Below, in pieces: positions 52,984-63,826 of a stretch of DNA of 64,000 bases (its first letter is position 1; each line of letters begins with the position of its first letter). The DNA is from an uncultured Bacteroidota bacterium (GTDB lineage Bacteria; Bacteroidota; Bacteroidia; Chitinophagales; LD1): NCBI GenBank assembly GCA_903861145.1, contig CAIOTH010000101.1, forward strand, positions 21,801-85,800, given 5' to 3'. Under the pieces are notes generated by a model. The model was given only the letters and a program-made list of their open reading frames with translations, was not told the DNA's origin and did no database searches. A program made the translations under genes and the position numbers.

Positions 52984-54072
52984 ATGTCAAAGTTCCATAA
53001 GTTAAAGGTTAGTGAGGTTAAAAATGAAATTGCCGAGGCTGTTTCTGTGTCTTTCCATGTTCCGGTTGAGTTAAAAGAAGCTTTCCATTACAAACCTGGC
53101 CAATTTACCACCCTTAAGTTAATCATCAATGGCGAGCATGTAAACCGCAGTTATTCATTTTGCAGCACGCCTTATACTGATGAACCCTTGACTATAGCCG
53201 TTAAACGCGTTGCAGGAGGGAAGGGCTCAAACTTCATTAACGATAACTTTAAACCTGGCGTCGAAATTGAAGTAATGGAGCCCATGGGCAACTTCCATTC
53301 TACAATCGATCCGGCTAATAATAAGCAGTATATTCTTTTTGGCGGCGGTTCAGGTATTACCCCGGTTATGGCCATTTTAAAGTCGGTTTTGGTCAAAGAG
53401 CCAAAAAGCAACGTCATTTTATTCTATGGCAACCGTAACCAAAGCAGCATTATTTTTAAAGATAAGTTAGAAGCTTTGAAGGCTCAATATGGCGACCGAC
53501 TTAAAGTAGTTCACATATTAGACGTACCTGAAGCAGGTTGGAGTGGATATTCAGGGTTTATCCTTAAAGATTTGGCATTAAAGCTTTTAAGAGAAAACTC
53601 CAACCTCAATTTCCAGCACTCCGAATTCTTTATTTGTGGCCCAACCCCAATGATGAAACAGGTTGAAGAAGCCTTGGGCGCACTACAAATTCCCAAGGAG
53701 AAAGTCCATATCGAATACTTTACTGCCCGCGCCGATGAAGATAAACAAGCTGCCGATGTGGGCACTGCTGCTAAAGGCGCCGAGCCATTTACCGGCAAAA
53801 CCCGCGTTAAGATTATATACGACGGTAACACGCGCGAATTTGAAGTAAAGGGCAAAGAAACCATCCTCGAAGCAGCCCTCGATGCCGGTTATGACCCTCC
53901 ATACTCATGCATGGTTGCAGCTTGCTGCACTTGCCGGGCCAAACTGGTTTCAGGCAAAGTTGAAATGGACGACCGCGAAAGCCTAACCGATGCCGAAATA
54001 TCCAAGGGTTACGTATTAACCTGCCAATCTCATCCAAAAAGCCATGGCATTGTTTTGAATTATGACTTGTAA
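52984..54072 (+). CDS. PaaE-like flavin/2Fe-2S oxidoreductase
   Basis: 362 aa. N-terminal FAD-binding barrel (residues about 5-105, VNRSYSFCSTPY), NAD(P)H domain (LFGGGSGITPVMAILKSV), and a C-terminal plant-type ferredoxin domain (DPPYSCMVAACCTCRAKL, C-x4-C-x2-C, then the last Cys in LTCQSHP). This is the ferredoxin-reductase type used in phenylacetyl-CoA or other ring/desaturase systems. No monooxygenase of that kind is encoded beside it, so its electron acceptor is open. The AlkB-type enzyme at 13542 is a distant possibility. Confidence 0.92.
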   Translation: MSKFHKLKVSEVKNEIAEAVSVSFHVPVELKEAFHYKPGQFTTLKLIINGEHVNRSYSFCSTPYTDEPLTIAVKRVAGGKGSNFINDNFKPGVEIEVMEPMGNFHSTIDPANNKQYILFGGGSGITPVMAILKSVLVKEPKSNVILFYGNRNQSSIIFKDKLEALKAQYGDRLKVVHILDVPEAGWSGYSGFILKDLALKLLRENSNLNFQHSEFFICGPTPMMKQVEEALGALQIPKEKVHIEYFTARADEDKQAADVGTAAKGAEPFTGKTRVKIIYDGNTREFEVKGKETILEAALDAGYDPPYSCMVAACCTCRAKLVSGKVEMDDRESLTDAEISKGYVLTCQSHPKSHGIVLNYDL

Positions 54073-54127
54073 TCTGTTAATTTTGATTTAGCAGATTTGC
54101 AGTTCAAACCTCATAAACCCAATCACG

Positions 54128-54307
54128 ATGGCCAACAGATTAATCAAATCCACTGATAAGAAAGTATTCGGCGTTTGCGGCGGCTTAGGCAATTACTTTG
54201 ATATTGATCCAACCGTTGTTCGCATCGCTTTCCTGGTAGCATTCCTCATATTTGGCTCTGGCCTCTTGCTTTATTTGATTCTGGCTATCGCCATGCCTTC
54301 TGAATAA
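54128..54307 (+). CDS. Small PspC-domain membrane protein
   Basis: 59 aa: MANRLIKSTDKKVFGVCGGL, then GNYFDIDPTVVRIAF and one membrane helix. This is the complete minimal PspC domain (KKVFGVCGGLGxYF...VVRI). PspC proteins respond to envelope stress at the inner membrane in proteobacteria; the Bacteroidota short form has no assigned role. It lies 55 bp behind the PaaE-like gene. Confidence 0.9.
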   Translation: MANRLIKSTDKKVFGVCGGLGNYFDIDPTVVRIAFLVAFLIFGSGLLLYLILAIAMPSE

Positions 54308-54393
54308 ATGTATTCAATCTCAATAGCTTAGCTATTTAGCGGCATTACTATTTACTCATAATTTATATTATGTAAAGTAGCTTATTTAAAGAA

Positions 54394-54415
54394 GAGGGCT
54401 CCAATAGGAACCCTC
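54394..54415 (-). terminator. Terminator of the TPR gene
   Basis: Stem gagggctcc (54394-54402) with ggaaccctc (54407-54415), one wobble pair, 9 bp downstream of the minus-strand stop at 54425. Confidence 0.7.
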
Positions 54416-54424
54416 TCTCAACTT

Positions 54425-55573
54425 CTACTTATTACTTTCCATAAACGAATTAATCTGTGTCAATGTCCTTGTTACCTGAATATCCTTAGGGTCCAACTCC
54501 TTAGCTTTATCCAGGTACGGCTTTGCAATAACATAAAGCGCCTTTATCTGGCCTTTCATGTCATCGTACTTCTTAATGTCCGCGCTCGAATTTCCCAACT
54601 TGTTCATTTCCGTTGCAACATCCTTAGCCTTGTTTACATATACCGCAGCCAAGTTAATGTATGAGTTAGTGCTTTTAGGATTCACTTCTATCGCCTTGTT
54701 GTAATAATAAACCACCGAATCTTCCTTGCCTAGTCTATCATAGGCTAATCCCTTGATAAACAACGCACCATCATTCTTAGGCTCAACTTCCAATAAATTG
54801 TTCACAAAAACCAACGCCTCGGTATACTTACCTGCTTCCAAAAAGAAATTAATCTTCTCTACCAACAAATTCGCGTCTTTCGGATACTTACCTAAGCCCT
54901 CATCAATAATCGCCTTGGCTTGTACAGTATCACCTGAGTTCTTCAATGCCTGTCCATATCTTTGATAAACAGTTGCGTTGGGAGCTGCAGTCAACCAGTC
55001 TTTATAAACATTCAAAGCCCCCTTCTTATCTCCTGCATTCTCAGCACTTATTGCAGCATTCTTTAAAGCAGAACCTAAATCAATTGTTGCAACCTTACCT
55101 TTACCGGTAATAACTGCATCTATGTCTTTTATCGCATAAAAATATTGGTAAGCCTGGGCATAGTTCCTCTTTTGGTATTGGTCCACTCCCTCATTAAAGG
55201 TCAATGTTCCCAAAACCAACATGTTGCTATAAACCTCATCCCAATCCTTAAACTTAGGGTCAGCCAGTTCATAAAGCTTTTTAAAAGCCTTTGTGGCCTC
55301 AAAAGGCGCATTTCCATATTTTTTTCTCAAAACCGTATCCTGAAAAACAGTTCTGTAAAACTTACCCCTGTAGAACCAGGTTTTCGATTTGTTCATCGTC
55401 GCGTCGTTCGTAATAGCCTCATCGGTGCACTTTACGGCTCTTTCCAGGTCATCGGCACTTCCGCCTTCGGTATACGTGTTCAGGGCATTCCATACACAAA
55501 TGTTATTTCCCTCCTGCGCGTACGTTATTGATATGGCCGTTAGCAATACTACGGCTAATGCTATCTTCTTCAT
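54425..55573 (-). CDS. TPR-repeat exported protein
   Basis: 382 aa. Signal peptide (cleaved near Ala19, ITYAQE). Five or more tetratricopeptide repeats: e.g. GALFIKGLAYDRLGKEDSVV and YYNKAIEVNPKSTNSYINLA with the expected G-L-x-Y and A-x-x-x-P positions. It probably scaffolds an envelope complex. It lies 36 bp behind gyrA on the same strand, and this gyrA-TPR order suggests co-transcription. Confidence 0.9.
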   Translation of the reverse strand: MKKIALAVVLLTAISITYAQEGNNICVWNALNTYTEGGSADDLERAVKCTDEAITNDATMNKSKTWFYRGKFYRTVFQDTVLRKKYGNAPFEATKAFKKLYELADPKFKDWDEVYSNMLVLGTLTFNEGVDQYQKRNYAQAYQYFYAIKDIDAVITGKGKVATIDLGSALKNAAISAENAGDKKGALNVYKDWLTAAPNATVYQRYGQALKNSGDTVQAKAIIDEGLGKYPKDANLLVEKINFFLEAGKYTEALVFVNNLLEVEPKNDGALFIKGLAYDRLGKEDSVVYYYNKAIEVNPKSTNSYINLAAVYVNKAKDVATEMNKLGNSSADIKKYDDMKGQIKALYVIAKPYLDKAKELDPKDIQVTRTLTQINSFMESNK

Positions 55574-55609
55574 TCGTTTGGTTTTTATGGTTTTTGACTT
55601 TAATTAAAC

Positions 55610-58195
55610 TTATTCCGCTACTTCTCCCGAATCATCGGCGGTTCCAAGCTCACCGTCTTCCTCAGCATTATAAGTAAGCTTTCCATTCTCAATTTTAGCA
55701 ATAGCGGCAATGGTGTCCTTAGCGTCTAATTTAATTATGCGCACACCCTGTGTTGCCCGGCCCATTACACGTAATGCATCAACCCCAATTCTAATGGCTA
55801 TGCCCGATTTATTGATAATCATAACATGGTCATTATCAGTTACATTTAATATCGCTATTAAAGCACCGGTTTTATCGGTAACGCTAATGGTTTTAACCCC
55901 TTTTCCGCCCCGGTTGGTAATACGGTAATCTTCAATATCGCTACGCTTTCCGTAACCCTTAGCCGAAAGAACCATGATGCTTTCTGCCTTATTTTCAGGG
56001 TTTACAGTAATCATACCCACAATTTCATCCTTTTCGTCTTCAAGGGTTACTCCTCTTACCCCGGCGGCGTTCCTGCCCACAGCTCTAACCGTATCGTCAT
56101 GGAATCTGATGGCCTTGCCCGCTTTGGTAGCTATTACAATTTCACTCTTTCCACTGGTTAACGAAACCTGCACCAGCTCATCTCCCTCTCTAATGTCAAT
56201 GGCGTTAACCCCGCCGGTTCTAACATTCGAGTAAGCCTTTAAAGTAGTTTTCTTAATAGTACCCTTCTTGGTACAGAAAATCACGAAGTTATTATCAAGG
56301 TAAACGTCGTCCTCCAGGTTCTTAACCGGTATGTACGCCATAATCTTATCTTCCTTCGGTATGCTTATAAGGTTTTGAATAGCCCTGCCCTTTCCGGTCT
56401 TTTCACCTTCAGGTATGTTATAAACCTTCAACCAGAAACATCGGCCGAGTTGGGTAAAGAACAAAATGTAGTTATGGTTAGTGGCCATAAACATGTGCTC
56501 AATAAAATCCTCATCCCTCGTAGCCCCGCCTTTACTGCCACGTCCTCCCCTATTTTGTGTCTTATAATCTGCTGATGGTGTTCGCTTTATATAACCTAAG
56601 TGAGAAATTGTTACAACCACCTCATCATCGGCTATCAGGTCTTCCATATTAAAGTCGCCGGCGGCGTATTCAATATTGGTGCGGCGTTCATCGCCATATT
56701 TTTCTCTAACTTCAGCCAACTCATCCTTAATGATTTGCATGCGCAAAGGTTCTTCAGCCAATACGCGCTTCAACCATTCTATAGTCTTCATCAATTCGGT
56801 ATATTCTTCGCGAATTTTATCTCTTTCAAGGCCGGTTAAGCGCTGTAAACGCATTTCCAATATCGCCTTTGCCTGAATTTCTGATAACGCAAACTGGCTC
56901 ATTAAGCCTGCTTTTGCTACATCCGCGTCTTCCGAACCGCGTATTAACTTAATTACCTCGTCCAAATGGTCAATGGCAATTAGTAAGCCCTCTAATATAT
57001 GGGCACGTTCTTCAGCCTTCTTTAATTCCCACTGCGTTCTGCGGATAACTACCTCGTGCCTAAACTCTACAAAGCACTTAATCATGTCCTTCAGGTTCAA
57101 AATATGCGGACGGCCTTTTACAAGCGCAACATTATTTACCCCAAAGGATGTTTGCAAGCTGGTTAGCGCAAACAACTGGTTAAGAACCACATTTGATATT
57201 GCATCGCGCTTCAACTCAATTACTACTCTAATACCATTTCTATCCGATTCATCACGTACTTCGCTAATGCCTTCAATCTTCTTTTCATCACCCAGTTCGG
57301 CAATCTTCTTTACAAGCTCGCTCTTTACCACTTGGTAAGGAACTTCCGAAATGATAATTTGCTCACGTCCGTTTTCCTGGGTTTCAATTTCGGCTTTACC
57401 GCGTAAAACCACCTTGCCCCTGCCAGTCATAAAAGCCTGCCTTACCCCGTCATAACCATAAATTGTTCCGCCCGTTGGGAAATCCGGAGCCTTGACAACT
57501 GTCATCAACTCTTCAATCGTTACATCATGGTTATCAACGTATTTCGATATGCCATCGCAAATCTCCGTCAAGTTATGGGGCAACATATTTGTTGCCATAC
57601 CCACCGCAATACCCGATGCGCCGTTAATCAGCAAATTCGGAATTTTCGAAGGTAAAACCGTCGGCTCTTCTAAGCTATCATCAAAGTTAAGGCCCATATC
57701 CACGGTATCCTTCTCAATGTCGGCCAGTATATCCTCCGTTATCTTTCTTAACCGAGCCTCGGTATAACGCATTGCTGCTGGCGGGTCATTATCTATACTT
57801 CCGTAGTTACCTTGTCCGTCAACCAATGGATAACGCAAACTCCAACTCTGGGCCATACGCACCATGGCATCATAAACCGAACTATCACCATGCGGGTGAT
57901 ATTTACCCAACACCTCACCCACAATACGTGCACTTTTTTTGTATGGCTTACCAGGGCTCAATCCCAGTTCATTCATAGCATAAAGCACACGGCGGTGAAC
58001 CGGCTTCAGGCCATCGCGTGCATCAGGTATAGCCCGCGATACAATAACCGACATTGAGTAATCAATGTAGGCCGTCTTCATTTCCTCTTCTATATTAATA
58101 GGAATAATCCGAGGAAGGTTACGTAGATTTTGATCATGTCCCTTGGTTGGGTCTTGAGGTTCTATCGGGTCATTCGGTGTTAAATCGTCAGCCAT
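55610..58195 (-). CDS. gyrA: DNA gyrase subunit A
   Basis: 861 aa, full length. Catalytic Tyr144 in [10 protein letters not shown]. The quinolone-determining region reads [17 protein letters not shown]; Ser105 and Asp109 match E. coli Ser83 and Asp87, so no resistance change is seen there. A GyrA box (QNRGGRG) and the six-bladed C-terminal domain follow; the C-terminus ends in an acidic tail. With GyrB (not in window) it supercoils DNA. Confidence 0.98.
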   Translation of the reverse strand: MADDLTPNDPIEPQDPTKGHDQNLRNLPRIIPINIEEEMKTAYIDYSMSVIVSRAIPDARDGLKPVHRRVLYAMNELGLSPGKPYKKSARIVGEVLGKYHPHGDSSVYDAMVRMAQSWSLRYPLVDGQGNYGSIDNDPPAAMRYTEARLRKITEDILADIEKDTVDMGLNFDDSLEEPTVLPSKIPNLLINGASGIAVGMATNMLPHNLTEICDGISKYVDNHDVTIEELMTVVKAPDFPTGGTIYGYDGVRQAFMTGRGKVVLRGKAEIETQENGREQIIISEVPYQVVKSELVKKIAELGDEKKIEGISEVRDESDRNGIRVVIELKRDAISNVVLNQLFALTSLQTSFGVNNVALVKGRPHILNLKDMIKCFVEFRHEVVIRRTQWELKKAEERAHILEGLLIAIDHLDEVIKLIRGSEDADVAKAGLMSQFALSEIQAKAILEMRLQRLTGLERDKIREEYTELMKTIEWLKRVLAEEPLRMQIIKDELAEVREKYGDERRTNIEYAAGDFNMEDLIADDEVVVTISHLGYIKRTPSADYKTQNRGGRGSKGGATRDEDFIEHMFMATNHNYILFFTQLGRCFWLKVYNIPEGEKTGKGRAIQNLISIPKEDKIMAYIPVKNLEDDVYLDNNFVIFCTKKGTIKKTTLKAYSNVRTGGVNAIDIREGDELVQVSLTSGKSEIVIATKAGKAIRFHDDTVRAVGRNAAGVRGVTLEDEKDEIVGMITVNPENKAESIMVLSAKGYGKRSDIEDYRITNRGGKGVKTISVTDKTGALIAILNVTDNDHVMIINKSGIAIRIGVDALRVMGRATQGVRIIKLDAKDTIAAIAKIENGKLTYNAEEDGELGTADDSGEVAE

Positions 58196-58565
58196 AGTTC
58201 AGTTTACATTTTATGTATTGTCGGTACGCAAAATTTCACGCTCCGTTATTTACGTTTATTGTAGAGACGCAATATTTTGCATCTCCCTGGTTATCATTTC
58301 GGGTCAAAGCCCTCGACATTTATTTTAACAATGCATCGGCTCCCAAAACCCAAAACCTATTTATCTCAAATTTGAGAGCCCAAATATAGTGTTTCGTCAC
58401 CCCCCTTACAAAGGGTTTGGGCGTTAAATTTTCCACATTTAAGAAAGAAATTGCAAAGAAAAGTGTGGAACCGAAAGAATGTTGTCCTAGAAGACATCTC
58501 AAGGAAAATAGAGGGCATTATGCAGATAATTCCATAATCCCATAAACCCAATTCAGGTAATTTCC
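58196..58565. other. Intergenic, 370 bp, hairpin repeat only
   Basis: Upstream of gyrA and downstream of the exported protein at 58566-59318. It contains an imperfect hairpin gagacgcaa/ttgcatctc at 58264-58285, of a kind often scattered between genes in Bacteroidota. Two short minus frames here look non-coding. Confidence 0.5.
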
Positions 58566-59318
58566 CTACTGTATCTTCAAAGTCCTGATATACTTTTTGG
58601 TAAAGTTCTCGTAAGTCTTTTGGTCATCGGGGTATACAAACAAGCGCAGCTCAGTATAATCTTCCGGCACTATCGATTCGTAAGTGTATTTAATGTAGTT
58701 AAACTGCACAAACACGGTTGATCCGGGTTTTGCGCCCGGTGTTACAAACAAAACAATATAAGTAGTTTGCTGCGGCGCAATATCGTTGGCATAATAAAGC
58801 TGGCCCTGTTTCCCTTCAGCCGTTGTAAAATCCTCGGGACCTGAAGTAAAATATTTGGCGTTTGTCGTAAGCTCATCTGCACTAATCGCCTTTCCCGCTT
58901 CCTTATAATAAGCAGCCAAATGCGTTTTAGCCTGCGCAAAAACCGCATTCCTTTTATCCTCTGCCGATTTCTTAATGGTGGTCATAGTAATTGTAAGGCT
59001 ATTCGCTATTTCCTTTTCCGGCATTGGGAAAGTCCCTTTCAAGGGTTCCTCATTAAGCTTGGGCACCTTTAAGTCGTTATTGGTCTGGCTTCCTTTTTCG
59101 TTCCACTCTGGGTTTATAATTAAAGTAAGGTTTTCGTTCTTTAAAATACTTAAAGCGCTATCCGTTGGGTTGTTATATGCCGGTATAAGCATATCAGGTA
59201 AAGCTTCAATCTTATCTCCAAGGCTTGTCTTAGGCTTTTTAGTTTTGGTACTATCCTGTGCATGCAATGCCACCGAGCAACTAAATAACAGGCTAACCAT
59301 CAGCAACGCTGTTTTCAT
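58566..59318 (-). CDS. Exported protein, function unknown
   Basis: 250 aa. Signal peptide (SLLFSCSVALHAQ, cut after residue 21). Lys/Asp/Glu-rich mature part with a helical middle (DKRNAVFAQAKTHLAAYYKE, TTNAKYFTSGPEDFTTAEG) and beta-rich ends (FVQFNYIKYTYESIVPEDYTELRL). No lipobox. Unknown family. Confidence 0.65.
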   Translation of the reverse strand: MKTALLMVSLLFSCSVALHAQDSTKTKKPKTSLGDKIEALPDMLIPAYNNPTDSALSILKNENLTLIINPEWNEKGSQTNNDLKVPKLNEEPLKGTFPMPEKEIANSLTITMTTIKKSAEDKRNAVFAQAKTHLAAYYKEAGKAISADELTTNAKYFTSGPEDFTTAEGKQGQLYYANDIAPQQTTYIVLFVTPGAKPGSTVFVQFNYIKYTYESIVPEDYTELRLFVYPDDQKTYENFTKKYIRTLKIQ

Positions 59319-59589
59319 AATAAGCAGTTTTAAATTTTATCTACCCCTAAACGGATGATGTACAAGTATAGTATTTAGCTTCATAGCTTTCAAAGCTATG
59401 AGTGATAATTTTTAGTTAATTATTAACCGCGGCTATACTATTATCTGCAACGCCCCTTGATTGAAATCTGATTTAGGCACACCCCCACTTAATCCTACAA
59501 ACGTCAACATATAAAGTTTATTTTTTTATTCTGTAAAAAGCTTGTTCCTCTATCTTTTACTAATTACTTTTATAAAACATAACCTTAAG
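59319..59589. other. Divergent intergenic, 271 bp
   Basis: Separates divergent genes. A palindrome tcatagctttcaaagctatga lies at 59381-59401 (7-bp stem, loop tttcaaa); it could be an operator. No other feature is seen. Confidence 0.45.
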
Positions 59590-60282
59590 ATGGTACAATA
59601 TATGCGCATTATATCGTTTTGCTTTTTGTTGATGGCAGTTAGCTATGTGCAGGCAGCACCAAATACCGATAGCTTGGCCATCAACCATAAAAAGCGGGTA
59701 AAAATGGAGCACGAAATAAATATTAACACTACTTTCTTTATCAAGCAGTTGGTTAATTTTACTGGCACCAGCCTGGCAGTAAGTCCTTATATTTTAGGTT
59801 ACAAATTCTTTCCTGTTAAACATCATGGGCTTAGGTTTGGCATTGGCGGTAACTTCAGCTCTCAAACCCAAAACCCCGATTCTAACTTTATACAGGTAAA
59901 TAAAAGCAGCGAGTTGGATTACCGCATTGGTTACGAGTACCGGCACTTTTTCGGCAAATGGTGGGTTTGCTTCGTCGGTGTTGATATGGTCAACTCATTC
60001 ACAGCAAGCAGTTCAAAAGTTAATTCATTTACAGATATAGTTACAACCTCCAACAATACCTGGAGCCTTGGCGGCGGCCCCGTTGTGGGTATACAGGCCA
60101 ACATTACAAAAAACATTTCCTTATTTACCGAAACCGCTTTCTATTACACATACTCGTCAACTTTAAGCAAAACACAATCACTTAATTTTCCTCAGGAAAA
60201 CATAAATAAATTAACTAATTTCGGTCAATCGGGTAAGTTCATTCTGCCCACTTCACTGTTTTTTGTTTTTAGATTTAATTAA
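59590..60282 (+). CDS. Outer-membrane beta-barrel-like protein
   Basis: 230 aa from the ATG at 59590; the ATG at 59602 is possible, and the frame is open to 59542. Signal peptide (FCFLLMAVSYVQA). The mature part has short alternating strands ending in aromatic residues (YRIGYEYRHFFGKWWVCFVG, LFTETAFYYTYSS) and ends FFVFRFN, with a C-terminal Phe/aromatic as in porin-like barrels. It probably sits in the outer membrane. It heads a group with the cytochrome peroxidase gene 15 bp later. Confidence 0.7.
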   Translation: MVQYMRIISFCFLLMAVSYVQAAPNTDSLAINHKKRVKMEHEININTTFFIKQLVNFTGTSLAVSPYILGYKFFPVKHHGLRFGIGGNFSSQTQNPDSNFIQVNKSSELDYRIGYEYRHFFGKWWVCFVGVDMVNSFTASSSKVNSFTDIVTTSNNTWSLGGGPVVGIQANITKNISLFTETAFYYTYSSTLSKTQSLNFPQENINKLTNFGQSGKFILPTSLFFVFRFN

Positions 60283-60297
60283 AAACAATACCTTGCT

Positions 60298-61443
60298 ATG
60301 AAGAAGCTAACACTCTTATCGCTAACCGCCTTTGCACTCGCATTAACAGTAATAACCGGGTGTAATCATCAACCACCGCTTAAAAAGCTTACTCTTAATC
60401 TACCGGTTCAAACCCAAACCTATAATGACACCAAATACCGGTCTGTTACCGTTAGCGGAGGCGATAATTCACCTATAACAAATCCACTAACCGATGCAGG
60501 TGCTACATTGGGCCGGGTGTTATTTTACGACCCGCGGCTATCCGTTAACAATACTATCTCCTGCTCATCCTGCCACAAACAACAGTTTGGTTTTGGCGAT
60601 AACCAGCCATTTAGTACCGGCTTTCAGGGGCAGCTGACGCTTCGCAATACTCCGGCAATCATCAATGCCGCTAATAAATCAGTATTTTTTTGGGATGGCC
60701 GCGTAAACTCTCTCGAAACCCAAACACTGATGCCGGTTAAGAACCACATCGAAATGGGCCTTGAAAATGAAAACGCGCTATCCGCTAAACTTGGCTCTAT
60801 AAGCGATTATCCCGGATTATTTCAAAGTGCTTTCGGAAGTACCGAAATTACTACCGAAAAAATTTCAATGGCTCTCTCTCAGTTCGTGCGTTCTATTGCC
60901 AGTTATCCTCAAAACGGCCTTCTAACCGGTGATGCACTTGCAGGTAGAATCTTGTTTTTGGAAAAATACAAGTGTTCCAGCTGTCACGCTGGTTCTAACC
61001 TGGGTGGTGCGGCTATATTTTTTCCTTACTATCCTGTAACCCACGCACCGACTTCGGTTGCCAATACTTCAAATATCGGGCTCGACTTGGTTTATTCTGA
61101 TCAAGGTATACAGGCCATAAACGGCGACCCCGCACAAAATGGATATTTTGTTATTCCGGCTCTACGCAATGTTGCACTTACAGCGCCTTATATGCACGAT
61201 GGACGTTACAGCACCTTAAGCCAGGTTATTGACCACTACAGCACCGGTATATTGCCCCACCCAAATCTCGACCCGATTTTGATTGATACAAATTTTGCGG
61301 CCGGCCAGATTTTAGTAAAAACGGGTAACCCGGTGAAAATGAATATTTCGGATATCGAAAAGAAACAGCTCATTGCTTACCTCACTTCCTTAACCGACTA
61401 TTCAATCACTACCGACCAAAGATTTTCAAGCCCCTTTAAATAG
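60298..61443 (+). CDS. Di-haem cytochrome c peroxidase (MauG/CcpA type)
   Basis: 381 aa. Lipobox VITGC (Cys22), so probably lipid-anchored. Two c-type haem sites: CSSCHKQQFGFGD (about residue 88) and CSSCHAGSNLGG (about residue 226), the spacing of di-haem peroxidases. FYDPRLSVNNTISC and RNTPAIINA, and NVALTAPYMHDGRYSTL support the fold. It reduces hydrogen peroxide in the periplasm with electrons from cytochrome c or copper proteins. Between a barrel-like gene and a lipoprotein gene with small gaps (15 and 10 bp). Confidence 0.95.
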   Translation: MKKLTLLSLTAFALALTVITGCNHQPPLKKLTLNLPVQTQTYNDTKYRSVTVSGGDNSPITNPLTDAGATLGRVLFYDPRLSVNNTISCSSCHKQQFGFGDNQPFSTGFQGQLTLRNTPAIINAANKSVFFWDGRVNSLETQTLMPVKNHIEMGLENENALSAKLGSISDYPGLFQSAFGSTEITTEKISMALSQFVRSIASYPQNGLLTGDALAGRILFLEKYKCSSCHAGSNLGGAAIFFPYYPVTHAPTSVANTSNIGLDLVYSDQGIQAINGDPAQNGYFVIPALRNVALTAPYMHDGRYSTLSQVIDHYSTGILPHPNLDPILIDTNFAAGQILVKTGNPVKMNISDIEKKQLIAYLTSLTDYSITTDQRFSSPFK

Positions 61444-61453
61444 TCTGGCACCA

Positions 61454-61990
61454 ATGAAAAAACTTGTTTTCATCCTTGTTGCTATCGCTGCTATTTTCGG
61501 CATACAATCATGTAAAAAGGGTTGTACTGATAATACCGCATTCAATTACGTTAAAGGTGTAAAACACGACGATGGGTCTTGCTTGTATTGCGATAGTACT
61601 ACCGCAATCCTAAATTTCGGCTATTGCTACGGTTACGACCGCAACAGCGCAAGTACCTATTTTAACCAGAATGTTCTCTTAATTGAAGTTGCGCCTCACG
61701 AAATCGTATACAGCGGTAATGGATGTAAACAACTTGGCCTTGCCAATAACGAAAGTACGGATTGCACCAATATGACCTTAGTTGCCATACTTACAAACGA
61801 AACCGGGGCAACGCTTGTTACCTCCGGCAACATTTATACTGCTGTTGGTAACGGCTCGTTAACCATTACATTATCCTCACTTTCCATACGCCCTAACGGT
61901 CAGGATACTATAGTTCTTGGAACAGTTTGTGGCTCCAACAGCTTTAACCCTCAGGTTACGCTCGAAAATTATTCATTTCAATACCACTAG
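61454..61990 (+). CDS. Lipoprotein with CTD...DDGSC motif
   Basis: 178 aa. Lipobox IQSC (Cys20). Close to the N-terminus it has GCTDNTAFNY ... HDDGSCLYC, the C-T-D-x-x-A-x-N-Y ... D-D-G-S-C motif often repeated in extracellular proteins of this phylum; here it occurs once. Several Cys beyond it (SGNGCKQLG, STDCTNM, GTVCGSN). It is 10 bp behind the peroxidase gene and probably shares its transcript. Function unknown. Confidence 0.75.
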   Translation: MKKLVFILVAIAAIFGIQSCKKGCTDNTAFNYVKGVKHDDGSCLYCDSTTAILNFGYCYGYDRNSASTYFNQNVLLIEVAPHEIVYSGNGCKQLGLANNESTDCTNMTLVAILTNETGATLVTSGNIYTAVGNGSLTITLSSLSIRPNGQDTIVLGTVCGSNSFNPQVTLENYSFQYH

Positions 61991-61998
61991 CTAATTTC

Positions 61999-63807
61999 TT
62001 ACCTAACGTATTTTAAGTTCATTACCCGTTTAAAATTCGGATTAGTCTTAGACTGAACTAGAACCGTTATTGATTCGCTTTGCGAGGGCATTTTTTTAGG
62101 CGATATTCTAAAACTTACCGAACTTCCGGATATCAATTCCTCCGTAACCAAATGCCATTCAAATAATCCCGAAGGAGAAGTAACATTTATTTCATACCAA
62201 TCACTTTCCGTTCCATCATTAAAAACCTTCAATTCAAAACCTAGCGCTTTCTTATTTAAGGTATCTGCACTGGTTTGAATAGTAAAATAACAAGGATACA
62301 GTGATGAGGCATAGTGAGTTTTGAACAACGGCATCGGCGACCAGTTTCCAATAGCCTGCCCTCGTGTTTCAACTACAGCACTCCAAACAATTCGCTTATC
62401 TCGCGTTACCTCAAACACCCGGTTTATCGACCCCATGCACACCAGCAGGTTTCCATTTTTTAACTCATCCACACTTCCGCCACGAACGCTTATTTTATGG
62501 ATGGAATCAAAATTGCAATCAAACTTCCATGCTATTTTACTGGCTACTGTATCATGTTCTTGAGTAAAAACAACCACACTTGACACTTGGGCGGTTGTAT
62601 CATCCGGTTCTGCCAATTGGCCATTATTATAAACGGCAATATTCCCATTGCGCAAAAGTGTCGTCTCATGTTGCTTCAAAAAAAAGCCATCTCCATTACT
62701 CATATTTTGGTAGCTCATAAAGTTTCCCCACGCCATCACAACCTGCTCCGTTTTCTTCTCAATTTTAATTACCCTGCTAACATTGCGAAAGCCTGCATAT
62801 ATAAACCCATTCTTCTCATCCACATCAAACGCATTCATATGCCCTCCGGGTATAGTCATTATAACGCCCCTATCAGGTTTACTCTGTATCAAATTTTTCA
62901 ATTCATTTGTATTAAAATAATTTTCCGAGCTCCACTTCCACACCAAATTATTCTTCTTGTCAAATTCGCGAATAACTTCATCAACCATAACTACCTTGTC
63001 CTGGTCATCACTACCCGAACCAACGCCCCATTTTTTTGCAAGCGCGGCATTCTCGGTTACGTTTTCTCTGTCAAGCACCATATAGTTTCCGTTGCTCAAT
63101 CTCCTCAGGCAGTGGTGATAATCGTATGCAGGAATTGAATCGTTGCTAAAAGCACTTTTGGGCGGAGCCTGCCAAACAATTCGGCCATTTAAATTTCGTT
63201 CCTGCGGCCTTTCACCATTCATAAGCGTTACTGTTCCAAACGCGGTAATTCGTAAATCATTAACCATTTCCTGCTGCAAATGCATGGTGGCCTTCCCTAA
63301 TTCCGAAACAGAATCAACAGGTAAAAACCAAACAAAGTTTCCATTGCGGTCAACTATAGTTTGGCACACATCCAGTGCAATTAAACCACCCGAACTTTGC
63401 GTTGAATCTCGAAGCAAAATCCTAACCTGGTTCAATCCTCTGTCAACATGCACATCGCTTAGTATCTCAAAATAAAATGGACCTTGAGTACCTACTGCAT
63501 TTCCCTTCCTGTATGCTGTATATTTCCAAATATATTTCCGGCCAAACTCTAAATTACTAATCATGCAAGCGGTAGAAAAGGTAGATTTTTGCGCCACCGG
63601 ACGTTCAAAAGGCGAATTGCTTTCGGCAAGCCCCAATTCAATCAAATACTCCTCTGCCCCCGGCATTTGGGGATGGTCAAACATAACCTGGGTATAGTTA
63701 AGTTTCGCCCCCGGCAACGGAATCACCTGCCCCAAACAGCATTTGTTCGAAATGAGTAAAATAATAACGCCTAACCAGTAACACTTAAAATTAAGACGTT
63801 CGTTCAT
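61999..63807 (-). CDS. Arylsulfotransferase-like exported protein
   Basis: 602 aa from the ATG at 63807 (MNERLNFKC), which is directly followed by a signal-like helix (WLGVIILLISNKCCLG); the frame is open to 63897 but those 30 residues are basic and unlikely. The propeller part has HCLRRLSNGNYMVLDR, NLVWKWSSENYF and GGHMNAFDVDE; these HxxLRRL-NGN-type segments match the ASST (arylsulfate sulfotransferase) family, whose active His lies in such a motif. It could move sulfate groups or only use the fold. It is 20 bp behind the carboxylase gene. Confidence 0.75.
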   Translation of the reverse strand: MNERLNFKCYWLGVIILLISNKCCLGQVIPLPGAKLNYTQVMFDHPQMPGAEEYLIELGLAESNSPFERPVAQKSTFSTACMISNLEFGRKYIWKYTAYRKGNAVGTQGPFYFEILSDVHVDRGLNQVRILLRDSTQSSGGLIALDVCQTIVDRNGNFVWFLPVDSVSELGKATMHLQQEMVNDLRITAFGTVTLMNGERPQERNLNGRIVWQAPPKSAFSNDSIPAYDYHHCLRRLSNGNYMVLDRENVTENAALAKKWGVGSGSDDQDKVVMVDEVIREFDKKNNLVWKWSSENYFNTNELKNLIQSKPDRGVIMTIPGGHMNAFDVDEKNGFIYAGFRNVSRVIKIEKKTEQVVMAWGNFMSYQNMSNGDGFFLKQHETTLLRNGNIAVYNNGQLAEPDDTTAQVSSVVVFTQEHDTVASKIAWKFDCNFDSIHKISVRGGSVDELKNGNLLVCMGSINRVFEVTRDKRIVWSAVVETRGQAIGNWSPMPLFKTHYASSLYPCYFTIQTSADTLNKKALGFELKVFNDGTESDWYEINVTSPSGLFEWHLVTEELISGSSVSFRISPKKMPSQSESITVLVQSKTNPNFKRVMNLKYVR

Positions 63808-63826
63808 GGAGTCAAAAATGAGCTCG

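Noticed and set aside
55610..58195. Quinolone-resistance change in GyrA
   Set aside because: Ser105 and Asp109 match the sensitive E. coli residues; no change is seen at these two positions.
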